Below, piece after piece: positions 43,902-53,485 of a stretch of 64,000 bases of DNA. Where the stretch lies: NCBI RefSeq assembly GCF_025716875.1, contig NZ_JAOVZB010000002.1, positions 1-64,000 of the forward strand, written 5' to 3'. Numbering within the stretch: position 1 is the stretch's first letter; each line of letters starts with the position of its first letter. A program made the translations under genes and the position numbers. The notes below the pieces were generated by a model. The model saw only the letters and a program-made list of their open reading frames with translations. It had not been told where the DNA came from and made no database searches. This DNA comes from Marinomonas sargassi. GTDB taxonomy: Bacteria > Pseudomonadota > Gammaproteobacteria > Pseudomonadales > Marinomonadaceae.

Positions 43902-46055
43902 CTATAGGATAGAGACGGCACCACTCCAGCTAAATACGCCTTCACTGGTTTCAACACTATGTTCAGTATTTTGACCATCAGAAGAACGGTTTGATAAACC
44001 AAAGCGATAAACAGAACCTGTTACCGTTTCTATTTGAACAACTGTTGCATCAGCATTATCTGCTAATATAGTCACAGTTGAGATTAGACCATGAGCATTT
44101 TCAGAGACTTCAAAAGACTCATCAAAATGGCCATGTGTTTCTAAAACAGATGCGAAAACATGATTGCTTCCAGACTGTCTTAATATGAAGCCAGGTTCAG
44201 TTCGAAGGTTAAAATCTGGGTCATTTGCCCCCAAACGAGTAAAGATAACCTTTCCACCTTTTGGCGCACTTGACACAAGCGAGTAATAACTACTGTCATG
44301 CAACCAACTAACCAAGGCACTCCCTTCAACTTGACCCTCTCCTAATTTCCATAGGTGCTGATAACCATTATCTGCACCTAAAGGCGTCAATTTTTTTGCC
44401 GCTGTGTAATCGAAGTCAGTACGTATGATTTGACCTTTAATGTGGAAAGGTAAATCGTACTCATGCTCCTCGTCAGAAAGGATGCGATACACATCAATCA
44501 CCAACGGTTTTTCAAACTCTTCAAGGTCAGCAACTAGAATACTGCGCTGCATATCAACACCATCGTAGTAACCTTCGATAGTGGCGCTGGCAGCTTGTAG
44601 TTTTTCGTCACTCACTTCAAAGAAATGCTTTTTACCGAACTTAGTCTCAGCTAAAGCAGTGTTGAATTTGTTTTGAGTTTTTTGATCTACAACAACGGTA
44701 TTATGAGCCACTGTTTGTTTACAGTAGCTTTTATTTTCAGGTATGTAGCGACCGCCAAATTTAGGCTCTACATTCACCCAACGTCCGAAGCCGTAATCCT
44801 GAAATACTTCATGCCCACGGTTAAATACACTCATGTGTAAGCCGTCGTAGTGACCGTGATCCAAAGCAGCATGATACTGATGATCTGAGCCATGTTGACC
44901 AAACCATAGCAGAGCCATGGTGTCATCATCTTGGGCATCACGGTGACGTAAAATACTCACACCACCTTTTTCGCCTTTAGGACCATCTGTTAATAAGATA
45001 CTTCCCCATGAGAAAGGTTTAATTTCTTCAGCTTGCTCTACAGCAGTAGATAAAGCCGCACCTGAAGAATGAACCCAAACATCTTGTTGGTGATTTGCCA
45101 TACTCACCAAGGTGTCGTTTTGCTCGTAACGCTTAAAACAAACACTGGTCGCTATGATGACACCCTCATCATTAATACTGATGGTTTTAGATGAATCATT
45201 AAGCGCAGGTAAGCTGCCATCTGGGAAAGCCGTTGCCATAACGGCATAAGATGTCGTTTTAATAATCGAGTTATTGTATTCGAATATTTTCAAATCTGGC
45301 TGACGGCGTTCAATGGCCTCGGCAAAAATAAAGATTGGGCGTAGCGAGAAACGGTGATAATAAGGCCCTTCCATGTAATAGCCATCTGGCGAGAACAAAT
45401 TATCAAGTTGCGCTAAGAAGCCACCGCTCGTACGGTCTAGCTTCAGGCCGTATAAAGCCTTATCAACAGACTCTTGATCACCAATTGCATAACCACAAAT
45501 ACCCACTGCGGCAACAGCCCACAAACCATGGTTATGAACGATGTCGAAGTCATGTCCGTAAGTCACAACGAACATATGAATCATTGGCTTGAACAAGTTA
45601 TCTGTTATTAACGTTTTCTGGCTATCAGACAAGGTGTGGTAAACACAGCTATACGCACAAGAGGAGTAAAGCATCCACATGTTTTCGTTCAGTGTTTGAT
45701 GAAACAGCTTGCCCGGAGGGTTTGTATCGCGACTGGTGTTGTCTTCTAAGGTCGGATAAACCGTTGCATATTCTGTCAACATATCAACAATGAATGCACG
45801 GTAAGCATCGTTCTTCGTAATCAAGAACAAACGAGCCGCTGTATCCATGATGATATAGTTTTGCTTATGGCGATTATGTTCATAACCACCCGCCTCACCG
45901 TGCTGTCGAGGTACTTCTATACCAATCTCTTGGATATAAGCATCGACTTTCTTAATATCACGGCGTAAACCGCGACCAATCAAAGTATCTTTTGATAACT
46001 CAAGAGAAAGCGTTTCCGCTTCATCAAAACTTAACAATAAAGGCTGATAACTCAT
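43902..46055 (-). CDS. PL17 oligoalginate lyase (second of tandem pair)
   Basis: A 717-residue enzyme that releases unsaturated monomers from the ends of alginate oligomers by beta-elimination. An alpha/alpha-barrel occupies about 1-350 and beta-sheet domains the rest. HGEAGGYEHNRHKQNY (52-67) is the substrate-binding signature. NHG at 175-177 gives catalytic His176, and EGPYYHRF gives Tyr232, by comparison with His202 and Tyr258 of Alg17c. No signal peptide is present, so it acts in the cytoplasm on imported oligomers. It begins 2 bases after the upstream paralogue. Confidence 0.9.
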   Translation of the reverse strand: MSYQPLLLSFDEAETLSLELSKDTLIGRGLRRDIKKVDAYIQEIGIEVPRQHGEAGGYEHNRHKQNYIIMDTAARLFLITKNDAYRAFIVDMLTEYATVYPTLEDNTSRDTNPPGKLFHQTLNENMWMLYSSCAYSCVYHTLSDSQKTLITDNLFKPMIHMFVVTYGHDFDIVHNHGLWAVAAVGICGYAIGDQESVDKALYGLKLDRTSGGFLAQLDNLFSPDGYYMEGPYYHRFSLRPIFIFAEAIERRQPDLKIFEYNNSIIKTTSYAVMATAFPDGSLPALNDSSKTISINDEGVIIATSVCFKRYEQNDTLVSMANHQQDVWVHSSGAALSTAVEQAEEIKPFSWGSILLTDGPKGEKGGVSILRHRDAQDDDTMALLWFGQHGSDHQYHAALDHGHYDGLHMSVFNRGHEVFQDYGFGRWVNVEPKFGGRYIPENKSYCKQTVAHNTVVVDQKTQNKFNTALAETKFGKKHFFEVSDEKLQAASATIEGYYDGVDMQRSILVADLEEFEKPLVIDVYRILSDEEHEYDLPFHIKGQIIRTDFDYTAAKKLTPLGADNGYQHLWKLGEGQVEGSALVSWLHDSSYYSLVSSAPKGGKVIFTRLGANDPDFNLRTEPGFILRQSGSNHVFASVLETHGHFDESFEVSENAHGLISTVTILADNADATVVQIETVTGSVYRFGLSNRSSDGQNTEHSVETSEGVFSWSGAVSIL

Positions 46056-46057
46056 TA

Positions 46058-48205
46058 TTACTTATCCCCTTCACTAGCAGACATATCTAGTGAATAAAAA
46101 CCTGTCCAGTTATATTCAACGCCAGCAAATTTAACTTGGTGTGTTGTTTCTTTAGTGCAATCAAGCTGATTACTCACCATCAAAGTGAATACATTGTTAT
46201 TCGTTGTGATTTCAACAACAGAGCCAATGTCATCATGACCAATGACCTTAACGCCAGTAACTTGACCTCGAGCATTTGTAGATTGCTCAAATTCTTCATT
46301 GAAGTAACCGTGAGTCTCGAGTACAGAAGCGAATAAGGTTGTTTCACCTTGGCTACGTAGTATGAAGCTAGATTGATCACGTAAATTAAAGCTTGGGTCT
46401 GCAGCACCAACCGATGTGAAGATAACCTCTCCATTTGAGTTCGAGCTTGTACCAATCCAAGAGTAATAAGCATTACCTTGTAGCCAGCTAACCAGAGCAC
46501 AATCTTCAGCTTTACCAGACGCTAACTTCCAAAGATGCTGGTAGCCATTATCAGAACCTAGAGGCTCTAACTCTGAGTAAGTATCGTAACTAAAGTTAGT
46601 ACGAACAATCTGCCCAGTATATTGGTGAGAATAGTCATAGGTATGGTTTGCATCAGCTTTTAATCTGAATAGGTCAACTAATAGAGGCGCTTCAAAACGT
46701 TCATCTTTTAGCAAGAAAGCACTACGCTGCATACCAACATTGTCGTAATGATCATTTGCATATGCACTAATGCCTATGCAGTCTTCTGCATCATCAATAA
46801 AGAAGTGAGGGATGCCGTGTACGCTATCCGCTTTTTCGACGCTAAAATCATTTTGCGTTTGCTGATCAATTGTTACCGCATTATGGGCAATGGTTTGGCG
46901 AGCATAAGATTTGTTTTCATCAAGGTAACGGCCGCCAAATTTCGGTTCTACGTTAACCCAACGAGCAAAACCATATTCGTTCAACACTTCTTGGTCACGG
47001 TTAAAGAAGGTAATGCCCAGTGTATCGAAATGACCATGCCCCATACCGTGCTGACCATAGTTCATGTTCAATTGAGTAATATCGCCATCAAAGCCTTTTA
47101 AACGCATGAAGCCTTGTGCACCTTTGTCACCTTCGGCACCTTCATTTAGCTCAATACTTGGCCAGTAAGGTGTCACAATGGCATTATTATCTTTTGCTTT
47201 TTGATGCTCATCAGAAAGAGCTAAACCACAAGAATGCAGCCAAACTTCACCTTGTATTTCAGCCATGCCAACAATATTTTCATCACAACCGTAATGCTTA
47301 CTTAGAACACTAACAGCAACCTGTACGCCGGCATCAGTGACACCCATAGATCTTGACGCATCATTTAAAGCTGGGAATTTACCATTTGGATAAGCTGTGG
47401 CAAGCAAGGCTTTTACAGTGCGGCCAATAACGCCATCTTTATATTCGTAGATAGCAATCTCTGGCATATGACGATGAAGAATTTCGGCAAACACACAGGT
47501 TGGGTAGATAGCGTAACGGTGGTAGTAAGGGCCTTCAATGTAGTAACCAGCTGGCGAATACAATTTGGATAGCTGAGCTAAGAAGCCACCCGTACCGTTG
47601 TTATCTTGACCGTAAACGGCTTTTTCTAAATATTCGCGTTTTCCTAGCACTAACCCACAAATACCAACAGCGGCAACAGCCCAGATACCGTGATTATGAA
47701 TTCGATCAAAGTCATGTCCATATTTAACGGTGAACATATCTAGCATAGGTTCGAACAATTGGCTTTCAACGTGGCCTCGTTGATCGTCGGTCATTTCATT
47801 TGACACACAAGAGTACGCCAAACTGCTAAATAGCAACCAGCAATGCTCATTGAGAATTTGGTGGAAAAGTCGACCTGTAGGGTTGGTATTTTTTTGGACG
47901 TGGAAGCCGAAAGTAAGATACTTATCAGCATATAAAGACAGTAGTTCTATAACAAAAGAAGCGTATTTTTTTTCTTTGGTAACTGAGAAAAGGTTACCAG
48001 CCATATACATATATTTGTAGTTTTGCTTATGTCTATTATGCTCATAACCACCGGCTTCACCGTGGCCTGGCACTTCTAATGGAAGGCGCATATAAGCATC
48101 AACTTGATCAATATGATTAGAGATGGTTATTCCCATCAGACTTGAGTTTCCAACTTGGCTTTCTAATAGCTCAAGCTCATTGTGCGTAAACAATGCTGAT
48201 TGCAT
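46058..48205 (-). CDS. PL17 oligoalginate lyase (first of tandem pair)
   Basis: A 715-residue paralogue of the downstream lyase. The start at 48205 (MQSALFTHNELELLESQVGN) is chosen because GGAG lies 9 bases upstream and the N-terminus then aligns with its partner; an earlier ATG adds 29 hydrophobic residues unlike the family. HGEAGGYEHNRHKQNY is at 48-63, His172 in NHG and Tyr227 in EGPYYHR. No signal peptide remains with this start. It is the first gene of the operon; its promoter carries a TTGTAATACAA palindrome. Confidence 0.9.
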   Translation of the reverse strand: MQSALFTHNELELLESQVGNSSLMGITISNHIDQVDAYMRLPLEVPGHGEAGGYEHNRHKQNYKYMYMAGNLFSVTKEKKYASFVIELLSLYADKYLTFGFHVQKNTNPTGRLFHQILNEHCWLLFSSLAYSCVSNEMTDDQRGHVESQLFEPMLDMFTVKYGHDFDRIHNHGIWAVAAVGICGLVLGKREYLEKAVYGQDNNGTGGFLAQLSKLYSPAGYYIEGPYYHRYAIYPTCVFAEILHRHMPEIAIYEYKDGVIGRTVKALLATAYPNGKFPALNDASRSMGVTDAGVQVAVSVLSKHYGCDENIVGMAEIQGEVWLHSCGLALSDEHQKAKDNNAIVTPYWPSIELNEGAEGDKGAQGFMRLKGFDGDITQLNMNYGQHGMGHGHFDTLGITFFNRDQEVLNEYGFARWVNVEPKFGGRYLDENKSYARQTIAHNAVTIDQQTQNDFSVEKADSVHGIPHFFIDDAEDCIGISAYANDHYDNVGMQRSAFLLKDERFEAPLLVDLFRLKADANHTYDYSHQYTGQIVRTNFSYDTYSELEPLGSDNGYQHLWKLASGKAEDCALVSWLQGNAYYSWIGTSSNSNGEVIFTSVGAADPSFNLRDQSSFILRSQGETTLFASVLETHGYFNEEFEQSTNARGQVTGVKVIGHDDIGSVVEITTNNNVFTLMVSNQLDCTKETTHQVKFAGVEYNWTGFYSLDMSASEGDK

Positions 48206-48331
48206 ATCAATCATCTCCGTCACTAAATTTATATTTATTGTATTAGCATCTAATAAAAACATACCGCCAATTACCATTTTAGAGAATGGCAAATAAGCGG
48301 CACATTTTTTAACTTAGTGTTTAATGATGCT

Positions 48332-48359
48332 ATTGTAATACAAAAAAGGAATTTTCCAA
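48332..48359 (-). promoter_or_regulatory. Lyase operon promoter with operator-like palindrome
   Basis: On the minus strand TTGGAA (48354-48359), a 16-base spacer and TACAAT (48332-48337) form a plausible promoter about 130 bases before the lyase start. The palindrome TTGTATTACAA (48333-48343) covers the -10 box, as expected for repression. A further TTGTATTAG half-site is at 48238-48246 in the leader. Confidence 0.45.
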
Positions 48360-48425
48360 AACAAAAAACTATGTTGCAGGTCAACTTAGAGGGACAACAC
48401 CCCCTTAATGTCGTTTCATTCAATA

Positions 48426-48462
48426 AAAAAGCTAGGCTATGTAAAACATAAGCCTAGCTTTA
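48426..48462 (-). terminator. Terminator after ppiD
   Basis: A stem around GCTAGGC / GCCTAGC, extended by A/T pairs and TATG/CATA, with a T-run on the minus strand just after the ppiD stop. Confidence 0.85.
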
Positions 48463-48485
48463 GAATGTCTACCTGAAAGAAGGTT

Positions 48486-50306
48486 TTATCTTTCGATTTC
48501 AGCGCTATTTTGAAGCAAATCTTGCTGCCCTTGAGCACTAAGTCTTGATTGTACCTGACTCAAGTATTGCCCATAAGCAAGCTTCTCACTCTCTTCTACA
48601 GCGCCATCAACCGACACTACGTCATTCAATCTAATCAAAGCCAAATCACCGTTCGCTAGACCTTTAACGTCAAGTACAGCACCTTCCGTAGGGTGAGGAA
48701 GGGTAAAAGCAAGTTCAGATACTTCATCCTGACCACGCTTAGCATTAGCAACCTCTTGCCACTCAGTATCTTGAGCATTTTTAGCCGCTTCAGCTTTTTC
48801 ATTTAAAGCAACTAAAGCTTTGTTTTGAACAACGATTGAAGCAATCTGATCTTTAGTCTCTTCAAACGCCTGTACTGCAGCTGCCTTATAATTATTCAGG
48901 TGCAATACAACAACCTGCTCATCACTTAACTCAATTAAACTGCTGTTTTGATTATCTTCCAGAACAGAAACATCAAATGCCGCTGCAACCACAACAGGAT
49001 TACTCGTCACATCGTCAGAGCCGCCCTCTCTACCAAAGTAGTCACTCTGAAGAACATCAACACCATACTCGGTAGCCAATGTTTGCAACTCATCACTAGC
49101 ATAAGCAAGGTCGGTAATATCTTCGTGCGCCTGAAGCAAGGCAGCTTTGGCTTTTTCAGCAACAAGCTCTTCTCTCAACTCAGCTTCTTGAGCCCCAAAA
49201 CTTGGAGCTTCAGCTTTCGCAATTTCATCTAGTCGTATTAAATGCAGACCGAACTGCCCTTGAACCGACTTGAATTCACCCTGGGCCATTGAAAATAGAG
49301 CGTCATTAAAAGCATCACCTTCTAGCTTCTCAAAGAAGCCAATACTTCCTCCTGCGTCTTTTGAGCCAATATCATCAGAATACTGCTGAGCAAGACTCTC
49401 AAAACTTTCACCTGAGTCTAATTTGGCTTGAACTTCAGCTAAAATAGCTTGAGCCTGTTCATCAGTACGGTCAGAGGTATCTATTAAAATATGAGATGCC
49501 GCACGTTCTTCTTTTAAAAAACCTGAAATTGAAGCTTGATAAGCATCTTGAAGCTCAGCATCCGATACAGATATTTTATTTTCAAAATCAGAAGAAGAAA
49601 TAACAACATAATCTACCTTAACTTGCTCAGACTGTTTGAAGTTATCTTTGTTTTCCTCATAGTATGCCATCAACTCTTCGTCAGTTACCGAAGTCACTTC
49701 GGACTCGTCCGCCAAAGAAAATGTCACATAGTCATAAGAACGCTCTTGTGACTGTAAAGCGGCTACACCTTCAATTTGATAAGGCAAAACAAACTCTGAG
49801 CCGGCGACAGCATTACGTGATTGCTGAATAAGTACATCTTGCTTAATACGCTCTTTAAAGGCCAAAGGCGTGAAACCTAGAGATCGAATAAAATTAAGGT
49901 ATCTATCTTGGTCAAATACACCATTTGTTTGAAACTGCTCAGCTTCAACTAAGAAAGCATCAACTTGACTATCTGATACACTCAAACCAAGTTTTTCAGC
50001 TTGACCTTCCAACACCGCACGTTGAATCAGATCATCCAATGCTCGACGCTGTAATAAATTATCTTCCAACAACTCAGGGCGAAGCTGCCCACCCATTGCA
50101 GAAATTAACTGGCGGCGTTGAGTCTCCGCACCTTGTAACACTTCAGTCCTTGTAATTTCTATACCATCAACTTCAGCGACCGTGTCAGAAGAAGTAAAAC
50201 TAGCGACTAAAGCTTCAACACCAAATAGAGCAAAAGTCACAACGATAAAACCAACTATGATCTTTACCACAATGCCTTGCGACTTATCTCTTATATCCTG
50301 GAGCAT
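48486..50306 (-). CDS. ppiD: PpiD-like periplasmic peptidyl-prolyl isomerase / SecYEG chaperone
   Basis: A 606-residue protein anchored by one N-terminal helix (about 13-32, VVKIIVGFIVVTFALFGVEA) and facing the periplasm. A SurA_N-type chaperone region is at about 35-190. A parvulin domain is at about 265-360 (RAASHILIDTS, GSIGFFEKLEGDAFNDALF). PpiD assists proteins leaving the Sec translocon; its isomerase activity is weak in E. coli. It follows hupB and tRNA-Asp in the usual lon-hupB-ppiD order. Confidence 0.9.
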   Translation of the reverse strand: MLQDIRDKSQGIVVKIIVGFIVVTFALFGVEALVASFTSSDTVAEVDGIEITRTEVLQGAETQRRQLISAMGGQLRPELLEDNLLQRRALDDLIQRAVLEGQAEKLGLSVSDSQVDAFLVEAEQFQTNGVFDQDRYLNFIRSLGFTPLAFKERIKQDVLIQQSRNAVAGSEFVLPYQIEGVAALQSQERSYDYVTFSLADESEVTSVTDEELMAYYEENKDNFKQSEQVKVDYVVISSSDFENKISVSDAELQDAYQASISGFLKEERAASHILIDTSDRTDEQAQAILAEVQAKLDSGESFESLAQQYSDDIGSKDAGGSIGFFEKLEGDAFNDALFSMAQGEFKSVQGQFGLHLIRLDEIAKAEAPSFGAQEAELREELVAEKAKAALLQAHEDITDLAYASDELQTLATEYGVDVLQSDYFGREGGSDDVTSNPVVVAAAFDVSVLEDNQNSSLIELSDEQVVVLHLNNYKAAAVQAFEETKDQIASIVVQNKALVALNEKAEAAKNAQDTEWQEVANAKRGQDEVSELAFTLPHPTEGAVLDVKGLANGDLALIRLNDVVSVDGAVEESEKLAYGQYLSQVQSRLSAQGQQDLLQNSAEIER

Positions 50307-50341
50307 TACTGCCTCCGTACTATGTTAATAAAATGACCAAT

Positions 50342-50374
50342 AAAAAAGGTGCATTCCGCATGGAATACACCTTT
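50342..50374 (-). terminator. Terminator after tRNA-Asp
   Basis: The stem AAAGGTGCATTCC / GGAATACACCTTT has one mismatch and a 4-base loop, followed by Ts on the minus strand. It separates tRNA-Asp from ppiD. Confidence 0.8.
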
Positions 50375-50383
50375 TGTATCTAA

Positions 50384-50460
50384 TGGCGGAACAGACGGGA
50401 CTCGAACCCGCGACCCCCTGCGTGACAGGCAGGTATTCTAACCAACTGAACTACTGCTCC
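50384..50460 (-). tRNA. tRNA-Asp (anticodon GTC)
   Basis: A 77-base tRNA with encoded CCA. The acceptor stem pairs GGAGCAG-type 5' bases with CTGTTCC, the D arm is GTTCAGTTGGTTAGAAT, the anticodon loop is CTGTCAC with GTC, and the T arm is GGGTTCGAGTCCC. Its 5' end lies only 7 bases after the hupB stop, with no terminator between them, so it is probably processed from a hupB transcript. Confidence 0.97.
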
Positions 50461-50467
50461 AAAGACA

Positions 50468-50740
50468 TTAGTTTACAGCGTCTTTAAGACCTTTACCGGC
50501 TTTAAAGCCAGGTACTTTCGCTGCTTTAATTTGGATTTCCTCACCAGTTTGAGGATTACGACCTGTACGCGCCGCACGTTCTTTCACTGCAAAAGTACCA
50601 AAACCAACTAGTGTAACCTGGTCACCTTTTGCTAACGCGGTTTCAATTGTTTTTAAAGTTGCGTCAAGAGCATTACTTGCAGAAGCTTTAGATAGATCAG
50701 CAGACGCCGCAATAGCATCAATCAGTTCAGATTTGTTCAC
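50468..50740 (-). CDS. hupB: DNA-binding protein HU, beta-type
   Basis: A 90-residue nucleoid protein that bends DNA as a dimer. [20 protein letters not shown] is the dimer helix region, [20 protein letters not shown] leads to the DNA-binding arm, and [10 protein letters not shown] with [14 protein letters not shown] completes it. The Pro in GRNPQTG is the intercalating residue. Length is exactly typical. It lies downstream of lon and directly upstream of tRNA-Asp. Confidence 0.97.
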   Translation of the reverse strand: MNKSELIDAIAASADLSKASASNALDATLKTIETALAKGDQVTLVGFGTFAVKERAARTGRNPQTGEEIQIKAAKVPGFKAGKGLKDAVN

Positions 50741-50870
50741 GTTGTACCCCTTCAGTATTTTCGTGGTTCCTTAGAATTATTATTCGGCGCAATAAATATA
50801 TGCCATCTCACAAGGCCGAGCCAGAAGTTATACAAGCCCGACCTACTCCCTGTCAACACAGGATCTAACT

Positions 50871-53264
50871 TTAATGGTGATTTAACGTGCCTTTTTCCTC
50901 TTTTTCTTTCTCTGTTTTTGGCAAATCATCGACCTTTTTAGGTGCTGGAATGTACTCCAACGCCACGTCCAAAACTTCGTCGATCCACTTAACAGGAATC
51001 ACTTTAATATCGGCTTTGATATTATCTGGAATCTCTTTCAAATCGCGAGCATTTTCTTGCGGAATAAGAACCGTTTTTATCCCACCTCTATGAGCCGCCA
51101 GAAGCTTCTCTTTTAAGCCCCCTATAGGTAGAACCTCCCCACGCAAGGTAATCTCGCCAGTCATAGCCACAGAGGCCTTAACAGGCACCTTAGCTAACAC
51201 AGACACCATAGCCGTACACATTGCTACGCCAGCACTCGGCCCATCTTTTGGTGTTGCACCTTCTGGCACATGCAAGTGAAGGTCCATTTTCTCATGAAAA
51301 TCTTCATCAATTCCCAAACCTGCCGCACGACTTCTCACCACAGTCAGAGCAGCTTGAATTGACTCTTGCATCACGTCACCCAAAGAGCCTGTTTTCACAT
51401 GACGCCCTTTACCAGCCACACCAGCCGCTTCAATTGTTAATAGCTCACCGCCAACCGAAGTCCAAGCCAATCCAGTTACCTGACCGATTTGATTTTTTTC
51501 TTCTGCCTTACCGTAAGTAAATTTATGAACACCAGAGAAATCTTCTAAATTCTTTTCCGTAACCTTTACCGTAGTGACTTTTTTGGCCTTACTTAAAGCC
51601 TGTTTTTTAACCACACGTCGACAAATCTTACTTAACTCACGCTCTAACCCACGAACCCCCGCTTCTTTCGTGTAGAAGCGAATAACCCCCATCAAAGCGT
51701 CATCAGTGACATTTATCTCACCTTCTTTCAGACCCGCTAATTTCACTTGTTTAGGTAAAAGATAACGTTTGGCAATATTGAGCTTTTCATCTTCTGTGTA
51801 ACCTGGAATACGAATAACTTCCATACGATCAAGCAAAGGCCCAGGAATATTCATACTGTTGGAAGTACAAATGAACATAACATCTGAAAGGTCGAAGTCC
51901 ACCTCTAAATAATGGTCATTAAAAGTGTGGTTTTGTTCTGGATCTAGCACTTCCAATAGCGCAGATGCTGGATCGCCACGCTGATCCATACCCATTTTGT
52001 CAATTTCATCAAGCAAGAACAGCGGATTTTTCACCTTTACTTTAGCCAGTTTTTGCAGCAACTTACCCGGCATAGAGCCAATATAAGTACGACGATGACC
52101 TCGTATTTCAGCTTCATCTCGCACACCACCTAGCGCCATTCGAATATATTTTCGGTTAACCGCCTTAGCAATAGACTGGCCAAGGGAGGTCTTACCAACG
52201 CCTGGTGGCCCAACCAAGCACAGAACAGGACCTTTCACTTTTTTAACACGCTGCTGCACAGCTAAAAACTCTAGAATACGCTCTTTAACATCCTGCAACC
52301 CATAGTGATCTTGATTGAGGATTTTTTCTGCGTAAGAAAGATCGTTACGCACCTTGCTGCGTTTTTTCCATGGTAGAGAAATAAGCCATTCGATATATCC
52401 CCTTACCACAGTAGCTTCAGCCGACATAGAAGACATCATGCGCAATTTCTTCAACTCAGCTTCAGCTTTCGCTTGCGCTTCTTCCGTCATACCCGCTTCA
52501 AGAATTTTCTCTTGCAACAGATCCAACTCATTGCCACCGTCATCCATATCACCAAGTTCTTTTTGAATGGCTTTCATTTGCTCATTCAAATAGTACTCTC
52601 GTTGACTTTTTTCCATCTGCTTTTTAACACGGCTGCGGATGTTCTTTTCAAGATGGGCAATATCTAACTCGCCATCCATCAGACTCATTAAAAACTCACC
52701 GCGCTCAACCAAAGAATCTATCTCTAAGATCTTTTGCTTATCTTCGAGTTTTAAACTCATATGGCCTGTAATGTTATCAATCAATTTTGATAGGTCATCA
52801 ATTGACTTAAGTGACTGAACCACTTCAGAAGGAATGCGCTTACTACCTGCAACATATTCATCTAGCTGCTTATGCAAAGCACTTCGCATTACACCATGCT
52901 CTGCTTGATCTTCCTCCTGTAGACTTAGCTCTACCACTACTCCAGAGACAAAATCTTCGCCCTCTTCTATTTTTTCCAGTCGAGCCCGCTTACCCCCTTC
53001 TACCAATACCTTAACAGTACCGTCGGGGAGGCGTAGAAGCTGCATCACTTTGGCTATCGTACCTATGGTATAAAGATCTTCTAATGAAGGATCATCTTTA
53101 GAAGCATCTTGCTGAGCCACTAAAAATACTTCTTTATCACCCTCCATAGCGGACTCTAGAGCAGCTATAGACTTAGAGCGACCAACAAATAAAGGCAGTA
53201 CCATATGAGGGTATACCACTACATCTCTTAGTGGCAGCATAGGAAGAAGCAAAGAATCGGACAT
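50871..53264 (-). CDS. lon: ATP-dependent protease Lon
   Basis: A 797-residue cytoplasmic AAA+ serine protease for damaged and regulatory proteins. A LonN domain (LPMLPLRDVVVYPHMVLPLF) begins the protein. Walker A is GPPGVGKTS and Walker B PLFLLDEIDKMG; the catalytic Ser is in PKDGPSAGVAM and the Lys in GGLKEKLLAAHRG. The ATG at 53264 is used because family members begin MSDS-like just before LPMLPLRD; an upstream in-frame ATG adds 26 unmatched residues. A heat-shock-type promoter is proposed upstream. Confidence 0.97.
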   Translation of the reverse strand: MSDSLLLPMLPLRDVVVYPHMVLPLFVGRSKSIAALESAMEGDKEVFLVAQQDASKDDPSLEDLYTIGTIAKVMQLLRLPDGTVKVLVEGGKRARLEKIEEGEDFVSGVVVELSLQEEDQAEHGVMRSALHKQLDEYVAGSKRIPSEVVQSLKSIDDLSKLIDNITGHMSLKLEDKQKILEIDSLVERGEFLMSLMDGELDIAHLEKNIRSRVKKQMEKSQREYYLNEQMKAIQKELGDMDDGGNELDLLQEKILEAGMTEEAQAKAEAELKKLRMMSSMSAEATVVRGYIEWLISLPWKKRSKVRNDLSYAEKILNQDHYGLQDVKERILEFLAVQQRVKKVKGPVLCLVGPPGVGKTSLGQSIAKAVNRKYIRMALGGVRDEAEIRGHRRTYIGSMPGKLLQKLAKVKVKNPLFLLDEIDKMGMDQRGDPASALLEVLDPEQNHTFNDHYLEVDFDLSDVMFICTSNSMNIPGPLLDRMEVIRIPGYTEDEKLNIAKRYLLPKQVKLAGLKEGEINVTDDALMGVIRFYTKEAGVRGLERELSKICRRVVKKQALSKAKKVTTVKVTEKNLEDFSGVHKFTYGKAEEKNQIGQVTGLAWTSVGGELLTIEAAGVAGKGRHVKTGSLGDVMQESIQAALTVVRSRAAGLGIDEDFHEKMDLHLHVPEGATPKDGPSAGVAMCTAMVSVLAKVPVKASVAMTGEITLRGEVLPIGGLKEKLLAAHRGGIKTVLIPQENARDLKEIPDNIKADIKVIPVKWIDEVLDVALEYIPAPKKVDDLPKTEKEKEEKGTLNHH

Positions 53265-53330
53265 ATTTTTTTCCAGTCTGGGCGCAAAAGGGAGCGCACT
53301 TTTAAATATTAAAATACTGATTAATATTAA

Positions 53331-53358
53331 AGATAAGGGCAAAGCAATAAATTACAAG
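53331..53358 (-). promoter_or_regulatory. Candidate sigma-32 promoter of lon
   Basis: Minus-strand CTTGTAA (53352-53358), a 13-base spacer and CCTTATCT (53331-53338) resemble the heat-shock consensus CTTGAAA / CCCCATNT in 6 of 7 and 6 of 8 positions. It would start transcription about 60 bases before the lon ATG. Lon is a known sigma-32 gene in enterics; the match here is by eye only. Confidence 0.4.
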
Positions 53359-53408
53359 AGCGCTAAGCGTATGATTTCAATAGAAAGCATTTTTAAATAA
53401 CACAAATA

Positions 53409-53449
53409 AAAAAACCGAAATTAAGGCAGCACCTCAATTTCGGTTTTTT
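53409..53449 (-). terminator. Terminator after clpX
   Basis: The stem AAAAAACCGAAATTAAGG / CCTCAATTTCGGTTTTTT pairs 17 of 18 bases with a 5-base loop. It separates clpX from lon. Confidence 0.9.
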
Positions 53450-53485
53450 AAAAGCATTGAGCCACGACTCAACTAAAAGAAGTCT

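Noticed and set aside
48206-48292. Possible signal peptide of the first PL17 lyase from an upstream ATG
   Set aside because: The longer N-terminus is moderately hydrophobic but lacks a ribosome site. The ATG at 48205 has GGAG and aligns with the paralogue.
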